Of a DNA stretch of 64,000 nucleotides, positions 25,913 to 37,479 are shown piece by piece. The stretch spans positions 115,310,838 to 115,374,837 of the forward strand of contig OY282558.1 of assembly GCA_958295665.1 (NCBI GenBank), written 5' to 3'. The notes below the pieces were generated by a model. The model was given only the letters and a program-made list of their open reading frames with translations, did not search any database and was not told the DNA's origin. The stretch comes from Tipula vernalis. Taxonomy: Eukaryota; Arthropoda; Insecta; Diptera; Tipulidae. A program made the translations under genes and the position numbers. Every line of letters starts with the position of its first letter. Position 1 is the stretch's first letter.

Positions 25913-26954
25913 CTGTTCGTCCCAAACGGCCAGATTAATCGAAATTTCATATTTAATCTCTTTTATATAAAGTCGCATAAATATGTTTTTTAAAATTCGA
26001 TTACAGTGTTTAAATTTAGAAAAAATATGCCCAGTTTTTTGGCTATGGCACTTTAAGATTGTTGCACAGTTTCAATGACAGCGGTTGCACCAGATTTTTC
26101 TTTGTAGCTGATGTCCCTTCTACCCATTTCTTAAATAACATAGAATTTGATAATCTTACACAAATTTTCACATTAACACTACTGTGCGTACCAGTCTACT
26201 TTTAAACATACCTCAAAATATGACGAAATATCACGTAAAAAAACCAGAAAAAAACGAATTTTTATTGTTGCATGGTTAACTCTTACTGTCTACACCTTTA
26301 AATAACAACTAACAAAACACTAAACTTAACAAACGAGTCCCGGCTCTGTTTGCTCTAAAAAAACACAGACAGATATGCTCAAGCCATCGGTTAAATGCCC
26401 GATATTAAGGCGGTCGGTTAAATTTACTTCCCAGATCCCAGTTGTACTTTACATGATCGACCGAAGTTTTTTGTATGAGATGGCATCAGGCATATAAAAA
26501 ACATGAGACGGATGTATAAATTTATAAAATAAAATATTCGGTTTTTTTTAAATGTGTGAGAATGAATATAAATGGTAAAGCACCTGATGTCAACTAGCAG
26601 AACTAATGATCGAATACTGTTTTGTATTTCATTTTTTGTTTTCAAAGTATTTTATCATTCTAGATTTTACTTTGGTGTGAAGTATACATGTACAAGATAA
26701 TTTTTAAAGTGCAGTCTATAAAATTTTTTTTCGTTTAATAACAATTAATTAATATATTAAATATTAAAATCGAAATTATGTAAGTACCTATTGTATATTT
26801 TAATAAAAATATGCTTAGTGTTTCATAAAATTTTACTTTTTGTTTGCAAAAATAAATCAACGGTGAAACGGTGCCGTGTGTAAAATTTTTCTGCATATTC
26901 CTACTTTTTGTTTTATCCTTTATGTACTTATGTACATACGTTTGTACTACTTAT
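25913..26954. other. No gene recognised
   Basis: AT-rich; nothing with support was found. Confidence 0.3.
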
Positions 26955-27239
26955 GTACGATTGAGTGCTCTAACAGCGCTAATTTAGCGATCACCGTGAT
27001 CGCTCAATTTGACCTCACCGTGAGCATCACTTTACACCATATCTACCTTACCGACATAACAGCACCATCTATCAAACAATTTCTTAAACTAACCGTTTAC
27101 AAATACTACTTCACCATATATTCCATCGGTATTCGTTCTTTTTTAGACGAAATATGGTGTAAAGTGATGCTCACGGTGAGGTCAAATTGAGCGATCACGG
27201 TGATCGCTAAATTTGCGCTGTTGGAGCACTCAATCGTAC
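26955..27239. repeat. 285-bp foldback MITE with ~88-bp near-perfect arms
   Basis: The left arm (26955 to about 27042, GTACGATTGAGTGCTC...) is the reverse complement of the right arm (about 27152-27239), with only one or two mismatches. Within each arm is a small palindrome, GCGATCACCGTGATCGC. It has no coding capacity of its own. Confidence 0.8.
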
Positions 27240-28915
27240 AACTGGGATAAAGAAGAGCACGAAGTTGAATTGCACATCGCATAAAAAAGTAGAAGCAAAT
27301 TTAAAAAACAGAAAGCAAAACGTAATTGTATTTAGAACGTTGAAATGATGTAGTCACGCAAATTTTTTTGCCAGCGACTGTATAATTGTCTACTCAACAA
27401 CTTCGTTTTTTTTTGTATTTTGTTTACGTGATAATTCGTCATATTTTAATGTATGTATGTTTAAAATTTTTATCTTACGTAGAGTGGTGTTAAAGTGAAA
27501 TTTTGTGTAGGATTATTAAATTCTATGTTTTTGAAGAAATGGGTGGAAGGGACATTAGCGACAAAGAAAAATCTGGTGCAACCGCTGTCCTTGAAACTGG
27601 GCAACAATCTTATAGTGCCTATAGTCCTAAAATTGGGCATATTTTTCTTAAAATTTAAACAGGATAATCGAATTTTAAAAAGGAAATATTTATGTGGTTT
27701 CAATAGGTGGGAAAGTTTTTTGGCCAGTGACTGTAAATAAATAATGGGCTAATTCCAGTGATTTCCAGTTTATCTCTACATTTTATTAATTATAGGTTTT
27801 ATGAGAAAAGTAAGATATTGGAAATATGTCAGTTTACAGAAATTGTGGGTTTTCTTCTATTCAGTTAAATCGCGTTCATATCACCATAAGCTGAATAGCC
27901 CATCTTACAGATTTAATGGATTTAGTTTTAATTCAATACACATATAATTGGAAAATCAAATACATATAAGACCCCTTATTTGGTTCTATAATTCCCAAAT
28001 GGTAAGGGGTAGATAACCTTTAACAACTTCATAAAGCTTAATTATAATATCTTACAGAAATATTTTAAAAGCTTTTGGGCAATCCACTGACTAATTATAT
28101 TTATGAAAACGATAAACGATTTTTTATTAAATACCCAATAAAATGTTAAATGGGGTGATGTACGAGTATATTTCAACGTATAAAAAAAAATTAATTCAAC
28201 TATGCTCGGTATATAAGAAAATTACTTTACATTTTATAAATATAAGCCGATAAAACCACATTTCCCAAATGAAATAAAAACACACGACGCATTGAAAATT
28301 GTTATATACTCTATATAGAGCATATACATTATACTTATATAGGAGAAGACTGAATTAAAAAAAAAAAACGAAAAAATTTTGTTGCTTCAATTTTGTACCG
28401 CATGTACGATGTTTGGGTGATGGGTATATTATATGGTGAGGACGGCAAAGAAATAAAAATCATGAAACATAATGATGTTAAATTAAATTAAGAATGAAGA
28501 AGAAAAATTAAAATTTGATTAGATTTCGGATACCCTTGTTGATTTGTTTTTGTTTTACTCAAGATTTTTCTTCACATTTATATCTTTAAAGGGTATCTAC
28601 TTTAATGCTGGACATAGATATGCAGGATTCTGGAAACATCGAAATAAGAATACATTATTTTACATGGAATGAAATACTTGCATTCTGTAAGCTATGCAGA
28701 ATGGTGTGATTTAAATTTTATTTATAATTCTTCGTCATGTCAGTAGGCTAAATTACTTAAAAGAAAACAAATCTAGTACAATTTTTATATTGTTTTAGTT
28801 TTTTTAATTTGTTGATAGAAAATATTTTTGTGAATGGATCTTGTAATGAAAAATGAAAAACAACAAACAATGAAGGGAAGTTGGTGATCTTGCTTGGTTG
28901 TTAAACATATATATA
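27240..28915. other. No gene; two Tc1/mariner-like terminus fragments
   Basis: GCCAGCGACTGTA (about 27371) and GGCCAGTGACTGTA (about 27721) look like two same-orientation right ends of a Tc1/mariner family abutting TA. No left ends were found. Opposing frames at 27470-27740 are therefore more likely chance or a tiny element interior than a gene. Confidence 0.35.
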
Positions 28916-29289
28916 CAGTGCTGAGAAAAAAATTGGTGAAGCTTATTTTATTACAAATTGGAGTCTCTTTTTGCTAAAATTACAAAACTTTTGAAAGCAT
29001 TTGGCTTATTGTTTTATTTTAAACTTATTTATGATTCATTTAAAAAAAAAAAATTACCTACCCTATTTGGAACTTAAAGGCGTGGAAGTAGTGGATGTCT
29101 TAATTAAAGTAAATACTTTTTTTTTGTTTTTTTTTTTTTTAAGCTTTATTGTTTTATCAAACACCTATCTTTCATCACCTACCGAACTTCTATCTTTAAT
29201 ATTAATATTATTTGGACCACATTTAGCTTTTATTATGGCGTTATATCCCCCCCAAGTGCTGTGCGAATCCAATGGTTAAACAATTAGTT

Positions 29290-29760
29290 TTCTTTTACGC
29301 CTACCGTCATAGAGAGGATCTTGGACAAGCAACGGGCAAACGAATATCATCCAGCTTAGTGAGAAGAAGACTGGCTAAAGCTGGCTTGCGACCATTTGAA
29401 ACAGTCCAGAAGCCAGAGTTCGCAATACGAGTCAAACAAAAATAATTTGCTGCCGTCCTAGGAGCAAAATCTTTGAACTCAAGAGATGTCGAATAACTTG
29501 ATTTTCTCAGATGCATCCAAATTCAAGCTACATGTTTGAGATTGTAGAATCCTCGCACGAAGAAAACCTCAAGAGAGGCTCAGCCACGAATGTCTTTTAA
29601 GACTTTCACAGAAAACTGGAAGAGTTGTGATCTAAGGAGTTTTTTCTGGAGAAGGTCGAATGTGCTTCCTTAGTTCCGTTACCACAGCAGCAGTTTATAT
29701 GCAAGTCCTACATAACTAATTTGAGCTCTTTGTATTAGAGCTTTTTGACGATACTTTCAA
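29290..29760 (+). pseudogene. Tc1-like transposase, N-terminal and central part (broken)
   Basis: The plus strand encodes a second helix-turn-helix (ISSSLVRRRLAKAGLR) near 29340-29395. In another frame follow FSDASKFKLHV near 29500, RRKPQERL and GVFSGEGRMCF near 29660. This order is that of Tc1-family DDE transposases. In the first acidic motif (usually SDES) the second acidic residue reads Ala. Several stops and frameshifts interrupt it. Confidence 0.75.
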
Positions 29761-31859
29761 ATTTATTTTTCAACTCCATGCAACACTGTCAAAGTTGCGC
29801 GTAACTTTGAAGGAGGACTTTCAGATGAAAAACAATAATTTATTAAAATCCTATTTTTTTCTTATCTCTTCATTTAGGCTCGTATTTTTAAACAAGGATA
29901 AATCGTCGGGCTAATCTACAGTTTTAGAAATTCCGATGATTTAGCTGAGATTACTTTTGGTAATTTTAATCGCGGATAGATCCGTGGATTTTTTGTGTCT
30001 TAATTTTGAACGAAGCTAAAACCGACGATTTTCGAAATCATTTTTCGAATTAATAACTGCTTGCTGCGACATTTGTCATTTTTTTATTTGGTTTTCTCCC
30101 TATATTTTTATGTTTTATACCGTTGATAGACAAAAATATTACGGGAATAATCACAGATCGCGATTTCAAATTCATTTTAAAAATTTGCTCAAAAAAGAAA
30201 ATTGTTTCTCGCTTAAGCTTTCTGTCTCTTTTTGTATTTCATATTCATCGAGTATCAAACTCTAGATTACGATAATCATGTTACGAAACTCAGTAATCCT
30301 AAAGTATTTATGTATATCGTGCTGTACACACATACACTGAAAAAAATAACTACATAATCTCGAATTCGCGATTAGCTAGTTTGAGTCTGTTTTGAGTATT
30401 AGTAGTGCTGCTGAAGTGAGTACGTTCGGAGTATTTATACTACTTTTGCCTAATCCGGTGAAAACCCCTAAAATGGATTTCTTACAGTAATGTCTCAGTC
30501 ATTTTAGCAGATAATGTCAATTCAAACACAAAGGTTTTTTGTTAAGAATCGGGAGATTTGTTGGTAAAACTTACATCTTATGTACATCAACATTATAAAA
30601 ACATCAGGGCACTCTGCAGGAGGCACCAAATAAACTCAAACATGGCATAAAAGTCGTGATTTTAACTAAAACCGTTTAATTGGTTTGGCTAAATATTTAG
30701 ATTAGAACCTCCTGAACATAAAAATTATGTTACAAGACAAATTATGCAATCACTTATTTATAATATTCTCAAATCCTTCCTTCTTGAATATAAAAATAAT
30801 ACTTTAAGAAAATTTCTGCAGTCACTAAACCTTTTCAAATTAGAAAATCTGGATTTATGCAGTGTAATATGGCGAATTTTAGTTACCTTAAAATCAAAAT
30901 TCTCAAATCGTTTGTTTGGGTCAAAGTTTAGGTTAAAACCACGAGAATATAAAAAGGTTGCTGTATATCACAGTCAAATAAATAATTTGAGAATGTTGAA
31001 TTCAAGGCGTATTACACGATATAAATTTTGTTTAACCACATCGCACTGCATTTGAATAAAATCCAGGAGATCTGAAAGTAAAGTAAGAATAGCCTAAGCT
31101 TTATTTCCAATTTTTGAAATTTTTTTGTGTATTTGTTGCCTAGGTCGGATTTTAGTAGGAACATACCGTGGATTTGAAAATTTATTCCAATAATCAAAAA
31201 TTATCTTTATGGAAAGACGAATGCCCACATTTTAACCATGTCTGAATTGACTTATCTACCAAGATGACTGCCAACAAACAGCAAAAAATTAAATAAAGTA
31301 AAAAAATTATAAAAGAAAATCGAGAAAATGACGCAATCAAAAAGTCAGCTATCTCCCAAACTATAAGAGTTTCTTTAATTTATGTTATAAAAACCATAGT
31401 TACGCTTTTGAAAATGAAAAGAGGTTCGAAGCTAAAGTTGCCCTCAGATAAATTTTCCGTTTATATATGAAGTAAAATTTAGCTAGGTAAAAACTGCTGA
31501 AAATTTCGCTTACGGTTTCGCTTTTCGAAAATATCTGTGGTTTCGTTGTGGAAGAGTTGTGGAGACTGCGTTAAAATACTATTTAGCTCGAACCGCATCC
31601 AAAGCTTAACGCTTTAATAGAAAAATAGAGCCCTAAGCCAATAAATAAAACAGTTTTTAATTAGGTCGCGATTTTTTTTAATATAAAATTTGAAACGTAC
31701 TCCGCTTAAAATGTTCAGAACAGCAGCACTGGGTATTAGTCTTTAGTCAATATCGTGATTAGCGGTATTCGAAAAATGACTAAATATTGAGATTCAGATT
31801 TATGTTTATGTGTAATTCTGCCAGTCCTCAAACTAAGAGCTAATCGCAGAACATTGTCA

Positions 31860-33690
31860 TATATAATTCGAATAAATTTGAAAATCATTAACAATCTCGA
31901 TTAATCCTAGAAATGTCGGAAAACTTAAAAAATCTAGAATATGAGGCAGAACAATCACAGAAAAATTGGAATAATCTCTTTATTTTGTGAATCTCGATTG
32001 AACTCGAACAATTTCAATAATACCGAAAAATTTGGATATTAATGAATAATTTCGGAAAGCCTGTCAAAATTTAGAAAATCCACGAAAATTTTGAAATATT
32101 CCGAAAATTCGTGTAAATATAACTTAATGTTACTAATACTACTTAGCAAAATGCTACTAAGCAAGTTATGGCTAAGCTCGACAAAACGACTTGCAATAAG
32201 AATGGAACCCTCAAATAGTATCGGATAATTTGTTTGATATCGAAGGAACATATTCTTGGAATAGACTTTAAGATTCATGAGTAACATCGAACCCCACTCG
32301 AATAATCTCCAAACATCTCGAATAACCTGACAGTTTCAATCATCAACTAACGCTCGAACATCAAAATTTCATTTCCATGCTAAACTCCAATAATCTCGAG
32401 AAATTTTAAAAAGGATCAAAAGATGAAATCCATAACAATGGGTATGAAATCGGGAAGCGACGGAAATTTCCAAAATCGGGAGAACCCCGCCAAAAACAAC
32501 CAAAAAAGAATACCATCACTAATTGCCAAAATTGCAAACGCTAATTGACTATAGAGACTGACTGGTTTGGCTCAAGTATCTGTTAATTCCCTTTCTAAAG
32601 ACAAAAGCACTCCGCGGTTAGATATTTTTCTAATAAGAAAGTTTCAACAGTTTCTTCTTGATATTTATGAAAATCAAAATCTGCTTAGCAGTATTGCTTC
32701 CTTTTAAAAACCAAATATTAAATTTTCTAGTAAACACTTGATTTGTAAAAGTTTCAATTTGTTTTGCTAAATGCTTAATTTGATTTATAAAAGGTTAAAT
32801 TTGAAGTGCAAAAGAGTTAAACTTGGAGTACAAAATGTATTTTACAAATAAATTAACCCAAACACTAAAATCGTTATCCTCTGATGGCGAAAGCTTTGAT
32901 TTCAAACGAGTTTAGCAAGTTGTCTTCTAAATCTACATATCTGACAGATTCTAAAGGCATTTTTATTTCTATGGAGTCATATGGTTCTAGTCGGAACTTT
33001 TTCACCTTCAGCAATCGAAAAGAAATTATTGGGCCTTTCTTAAGAACATATTTAATAGCAACAGGAATCATTTCTTCTTTCTCTAAAAAAGATGACCACC
33101 TTATTTTTTACTTTATTAATTTTTTGTTGAATATTAATTAATTCATGTAATATCTAATATGCTACCGGTGGTTAGACCATTTTTAATTGTGTTTCGATTA
33201 ACATAAGAAGTATATTAGTATTTACGAACAGTAATTCAACGAAACCGACTAATAGACGTAATTCTATTTATTTAATTATATGATTTTAATACGAGTATGT
33301 TCCGAAGATTGTAAGAGAATTCAATCCAGTTTCGAACTGATGAGCTTATGATTATGAAAAAATCAATCTTCTCATCAGGCCGCGGCGACTGGACTGATTA
33401 TACCACAATTTACATTCTATATATACAGAATGTGCTGTGCATTTAAGTATTAGCGAATCATAACTAATACAGATGAATTCTCTTACAATTTTTCTTCTTC
33501 ACAATAAAGACCACCTTATCTTAAAAATTTCGTTTCATAAATTTGAAATGGTGGTCGTCTTTAAGCTTAATCTAAGCTACAATCAATTCAATTTTGACTT
33601 TGAATTAATATTCAAACGCTCGATAAATCTCGTGGGTTCCAATGGGCCCACAGCTGCGGGTGCGGCGGGTACCTACTACGAAAAACACAA
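31860..33690. repeat. Partial nested copy of the CAGTGGCG family
   Basis: The stretch at 31860-32520 matches 17160-17960 inverted. The stretch from 32520 to 33100 matches 25300-25650, and that from 33510 to 33680 matches the terminal zone at 25700-25900. The extreme CAGTGGCG end is missing here. The foldback arm at 33293-33495 lies within it. Frames in this block are not conserved between copies. Confidence 0.6.
33293..33495. repeat. Single-arm copy of the 7998-8443 foldback
   Basis: The stretch matches the left arm of the foldback (GTTCCGAAGATTGTAAGAGA, GAACTGATGAGCTTATGATT, ACATTCTATATATACAGAAT). It continues into the loop side (TCTCTTACAATTTTT) without the opposite arm. The sequence to its left (33130-33290) matches the complement of 8460-8630. 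Confidence 0.7.
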
Positions 33691-34622
33691 GATTTCTAAA
33701 AAGTGCTCTCGAGCGAAAATATTTGGCCCTCAGAACAACATTTTTTCTTCAATCGAATAAACTAAAAGCAAAAAAAAGCTAATTTTTTACTTATAGAATG
33801 GTTTTTTCGGCTCAATCGAAAACCAAATAAAATAATTCTTTCTCCCTTAAGTTTTCCGTCTTTTCTTGAATTTCATATTCATCGAGTTTCCAATTCTAGA
33901 TTACGATAATCATGCTATGTATGAAACGCAACAAGCCTAAAAGCATTTAAATCGTGTTGTGACATAGACTGAAAAAATAACTACATAATTTTGAATTCGC
34001 GACTAACTAGTTTGAGTCTGTCTATAGAGTTAGTCTTTAGTAAATATCGTGATTTTTGGCATTCCTGTACAAGAAATAAATAAAATGGAAAGCGCGAGTG
34101 GTGCACGTAATATGCGATATCATAAGCGATAATATGCGTCCAAAGATTCCAGAACTTGTCGGAGGGTGTTGGTCAAATAACGAACCCCTTCTTTAGAAAA
34201 CTGTGACCGGCGCCGAAACTATTCCTTATTGTAAAACTCCACGTCTATTCTATCGTGAAATACTTTAGGACGTTTAGATCGTATCGACAACATTATCTCG
34301 TTAAAATATATATTAAATATATTTTCCATTTTAAACTTAAATTTTCAAAAACTTATTTAAATTTAAATTTGCAATTCATTATCTACAAATATTTAGTTTT
34401 GTATATGTAATTTGATAGATCACAAATGACGTTTTATATTTCCCAATTTTCGAAAATAGCCGTATCCACTGTTTTTTTTAGCTATCGATTTTCGAGGTAT
34501 AAATCCGAGGATACAATTTTAATCCAGGTTTGATTCAGTGGATTTATCTTCGTTTAAAAATACGAAAGAGGGGATAAACTCGCTGATTTACCACTATCCT
34601 CGTTTAAAATTACGGGCCTTAA

Positions 34623-34735
34623 AGCCCAGACATAAACCCAATAGAAAATGTTTGGTTTATAATGAAGCTAGATATAGCAAGAAAGCGCCCAGAATCAATT
34701 CAAGCTTTAAAAAGTTTATTGATAAACATCTAGCC
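34623..34735 (+). pseudogene. Tc1-like transposase, C-terminal part
   Basis: The plus-strand frame from AGC at 34623 encodes SPDINPIENVW, the hallmark containing the third catalytic acidic residue region of Tc1-family transposases. It continues with ARKRPESIQALKSLL to a TAG. It resumes the gene of 29290-29760 after the 4.7-kb insertion. The longer frame on this stretch is shifted by one and is not the real one. Confidence 0.75.
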
Positions 34736-35042
34736 GTAATAAAAGCGAAAAGCGGTCAAATAAAATATTAATATTAAAGATAGAATTTCTATAAATCAAT
34801 AGAAAATAAAAAAAAAATTATAAAAGAAGTGTTTACTTTATTCGATTACTGTAGGTCTAATCAACGTATTTTGAATATTTTGGCATCCTTTCCATTTTTC
34901 CCCCTAAATTGCAAGTACACTTTTTTCTTCTTCAAAAAATGGGTCATAAATGTATTTAAAATGAAACAATAAGCAAATTGCTTTCAAAAGTTTCGTAATT
35001 TTAGCAAAAAATGACTCAAATTTGTAATTTCCCAGCACTGTA

Positions 35043-36037
35043 TGTACACACATGTTTTGAAAGGGGACAATTTAAATGAGCACACAAGAAAAATTTAGTG
35101 GCGACAAAGATTAGCATTAAAAATAATACATTGGCAACACAAATAATATTTTGGATCAAAATCACAAAAAAAAAAATCGAGACACCATAAAATTTAATCC
35201 CTCCCTTCGAAATACCAAGTTCCAACAAATTATAAATGTTGCCAATTTATTATTTTATTATTGCCAACCTAAGCTAAAAAGAAGATAGCGCGCTCGTGGG
35301 GTCACCGATTTAGATAGAATTGTGTATGTGATTAGTACTTTACACACATAGTTTACTCTGAAAATAGTAGCGCGTAATACTCAAATATACGCTTTATAAC
35401 GTGAAACTAAAGCCGGTGTACATACTATATGTATGTAAGTTATCTAACTATCATTTGCCATGGTAATAATTAATATCATTAACATTTTTGATGTAACTTT
35501 TTTAGTTAAAAAAAGTTTTATTATTGTTGTGGGCCGTAATCGAAGTCAAAATATATCAAGGATGTTGGAATAAGTTTGGCCAATGAAACTATCTGTGCAC
35601 CAAACGAAGTCCAAACTTTTCTGGCTAGCATATTGATGATTTTCAGAAAACCAACTGTATTATTCTATCCGTAACAAAACTCAAAAATGGATTTTTTTAT
35701 ATCAAATAGTGGATTTAATTACCGGCTATGCTCAGCTTCGGTTATTCTATTGGTATTCAATTCTTCGTCTTGTAACAGTCCTTATTGATGCTGATCGGTT
35801 GAAAGTTGATGAAATGGCCTGTTCAATTTTTTTTCTTTCCACTTATTTAACCTGAACCAAATCTTTTTTTATTAATAAAATTTAATTTGTCCATAACAGT
35901 TTTTAACGCGGAAACTGAATAAACATTATTATGTTGACTTACTTTGAATTGGATTAGCAATTCTAAATTTAAAAAAACGAATTCAATTACAAATACTGCA
36001 CATTCCACTTTTCCGTTTATATTGAAATTTTTCACAC
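35043..36037. other. No gene recognised
   Basis: AT-rich sequence; nothing with support was found. Confidence 0.3.
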
Positions 36038-36060
36038 TACTAGTGCCGCACATTTAGTTG

Positions 36061-36364
36061 CTTGGGAACATGAAAAAATAGTGGAGACAAAAATAAAACC
36101 GCTTTTCAGAAAAACTTGCAATGTGGAAACAATGATTAGGAGATTGTGTTGTCTTATGACTAATAGCTTGTCATAAAAAATTTAACAAAAAACAACTAAT
36201 AAAATTTACTAACTGGGGTGATAGTAACATAATACATACTAAAATTCCTTTCCTATCATTCGGTTTTATTATATGTAAAAAGGATCTCCGGTGAACCCGG
36301 CGTATCCCGGGAATGTTGTTTAGGCTTGGTCGTACATCCAAATCAATCAAATCATTCAATCAAG
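36061..36364 (+). mobile_element. 304-bp retroposon with 23-bp target duplications, sibling of the 3-kb element
   Basis: It is flanked by a perfect 23-bp direct repeat (36038-36060 and 36365-36387; begins TACTAGTGCC, ends TTTAGTTG) and ends in an imperfect AATC-repeat tail. The interior aligns with the 3' part of 831-3830: GATTGTGTTGTCTTATG versus AATTGTGTTGTCCTGTG, a TTTACTAACT block, CCTATCATTCGGTTTTATTA versus CCTATCCTTCGGTTTTGTTA, an ACCCGGC block, and GCTTGGTCGT before the tail. It is non-coding, so it resembles a SINE or a deleted family member. Confidence 0.75.
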
Positions 36365-36387
36365 TACTAGTGCCGCACATTTAGTTG

Positions 36388-36920
36388 TATAAAAAATAGA
36401 GCGTATTGTCGATAAAATGTGTCTCCAAGTTTATACCGTGTGTTCAAGCGTTTCTGAAAAATGTTTTCCTTGCAAATGTTGTACGATTTGGAGGGGGAAG
36501 TAGGATAATATTATTTATTTTTTATTTTAGGATTATCTTAAAGGTTATTTCAAGGTCAAACCAGTTTTTTGAATAGGAACCTGTAGTTTTTGAAGCAGCA
36601 ATGTACTGTACGTAAACCTATTTGTACTTTTATCTAAGGATGATCAGATGTTCTGGGTTCTGTGCATGTCAGTGTTGACGTCAGACGAGTGGTGATTGCA
36701 TTGTCGACTCATTTACGGTAATTTAAATTTTTCGATTTATTTTATTAGTTTTTAAATAATATAAGAATATTTTTTTTTTTTTGATTTTTTTTTTTAATTA
36801 TTTACAATTACAGGACTAGTTTCGACTTTTCGAGCTTTGCTCTTTGTCAACTTTTATATTCTAATTTGAAAATTCAATTGTCGCGTAATATGCAGCCATA
36901 AATGTCATTTTAGGAGATCT
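36388..36920. other. No gene recognised
   Basis: Contains a poly-T/A-rich patch near 36770-36800; nothing else was seen. Confidence 0.3.
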
Positions 36921-37162
36921 GGGGGCCTATTCTCGAATTCCACATCCATTTTCCACATGTGGACATCTGTCAAAGTTCACACAAAAACGTTCGAAAAATG
37001 TAATTCACATGCGGCATGGTCATTTTCCTATATGGGGAATTTTTTCCATCTGCTTATACCCATTCGGAAATATTCCCTTAGTACCGAAAAAATTCAATTT
37101 TTATGAATTTTGACAGATGTCCACATGTGGAAAATGGATGTGGAATTCGAGAATAGGCCCCC
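36921..37162. repeat. 242-bp hairpin MITE
   Basis: About 54-bp near-perfect terminal inverted repeats start GGGGGCCTATTCTCGAATTC and contain CACATGTGGACATCTGTCAA. The centre is about 130 bp and non-coding. GGCCTATTCTCGAA-type ends recall cut-and-paste DNA transposons. I saw no unambiguous target duplication. Confidence 0.8.
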
Positions 37163-37255
37163 TGTTCATTTAACAACATTGGGTTGCGTTTATGTTTCTA
37201 TGTTTCTACCTCCTCCATTCTAGTTAAATTTTCTAGTTTTCGTATTTTGTGTACT

Positions 37256-37479
37256 AAGGCCCTTTCCAATTACTAAGTTATTACTAAATTATTTATGGAA
37301 CCTAACTTTTTACATAGTGATGCGCTAAATCGATCTTTTTTGTTCTGTTTTGTTTATTTTCTCATATAATTTTTAACAAAAAAGATCGGATTTAGCCCAT
37401 CACTATTATTACATAAGAAATTACATTGAATAAGTTAGGTTCCACAAATAAGTAAGTAAATTGGAAAAGGGCATACCTT
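37256..37479. repeat. MITE with a second MITE nested in its centre
   Basis: The outer inverted ends share AAGG, CCCTTTCCAATT, a TTACTAA-rich middle and TTTATGGAACCTAAC with the complement of the right end. The inner 89-bp hairpin (37316-37404) is the second copy of the element at 1592-1679. Neither encodes protein. Confidence 0.65.

Larger units (their letters stand above)
29877..34618. mobile_element. 4.7-kb TTA-flanked insertion (PIF/Harbinger-like ends) inside the Tc1 element
   Basis: The ends read GGCTCGTATTTTTAAACAAG on the left, and the complement of GGCCCGTAATTTTAAACGAG on the right. Both are flanked by TTA (29874-29876 and 34619-34621), as expected for PIF/Harbinger-type integration. 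No transposase was recognised. The interior contains a ~250-bp direct repeat (about 30190-30420 and 33820-34030, sharing TTCATATTCATCGAGT and ACTAGTTTGAGTCTGT). It also contains a partial copy of the CAGTGGCG family. Confidence 0.65.
28916..35040. mobile_element. Tc1-like transposon, interrupted
   Basis: The ends read CAGTGCTGAGAAA on the left, and the complement of CAGTGCTGGGAAATTAC on the right. TIRs of about 120 bp share TTTTTGCTAAAATTAC, AAACTTTTGAAAGCA and GCTTATTGTTT. TA flanks both ends (28914-28915 and 35041-35042), the Tc1/mariner target duplication. Transposase pieces lie at 29290-29760 and 34623-34735, separated by the 4.7-kb insertion at 29877-34618. Confidence 0.8.

Noticed and set aside
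27470..27740. Two opposing frames of about 80 codons
   Set aside because: They overlap on opposite strands within a probable Tc1-type terminus fragment and show no known domain.
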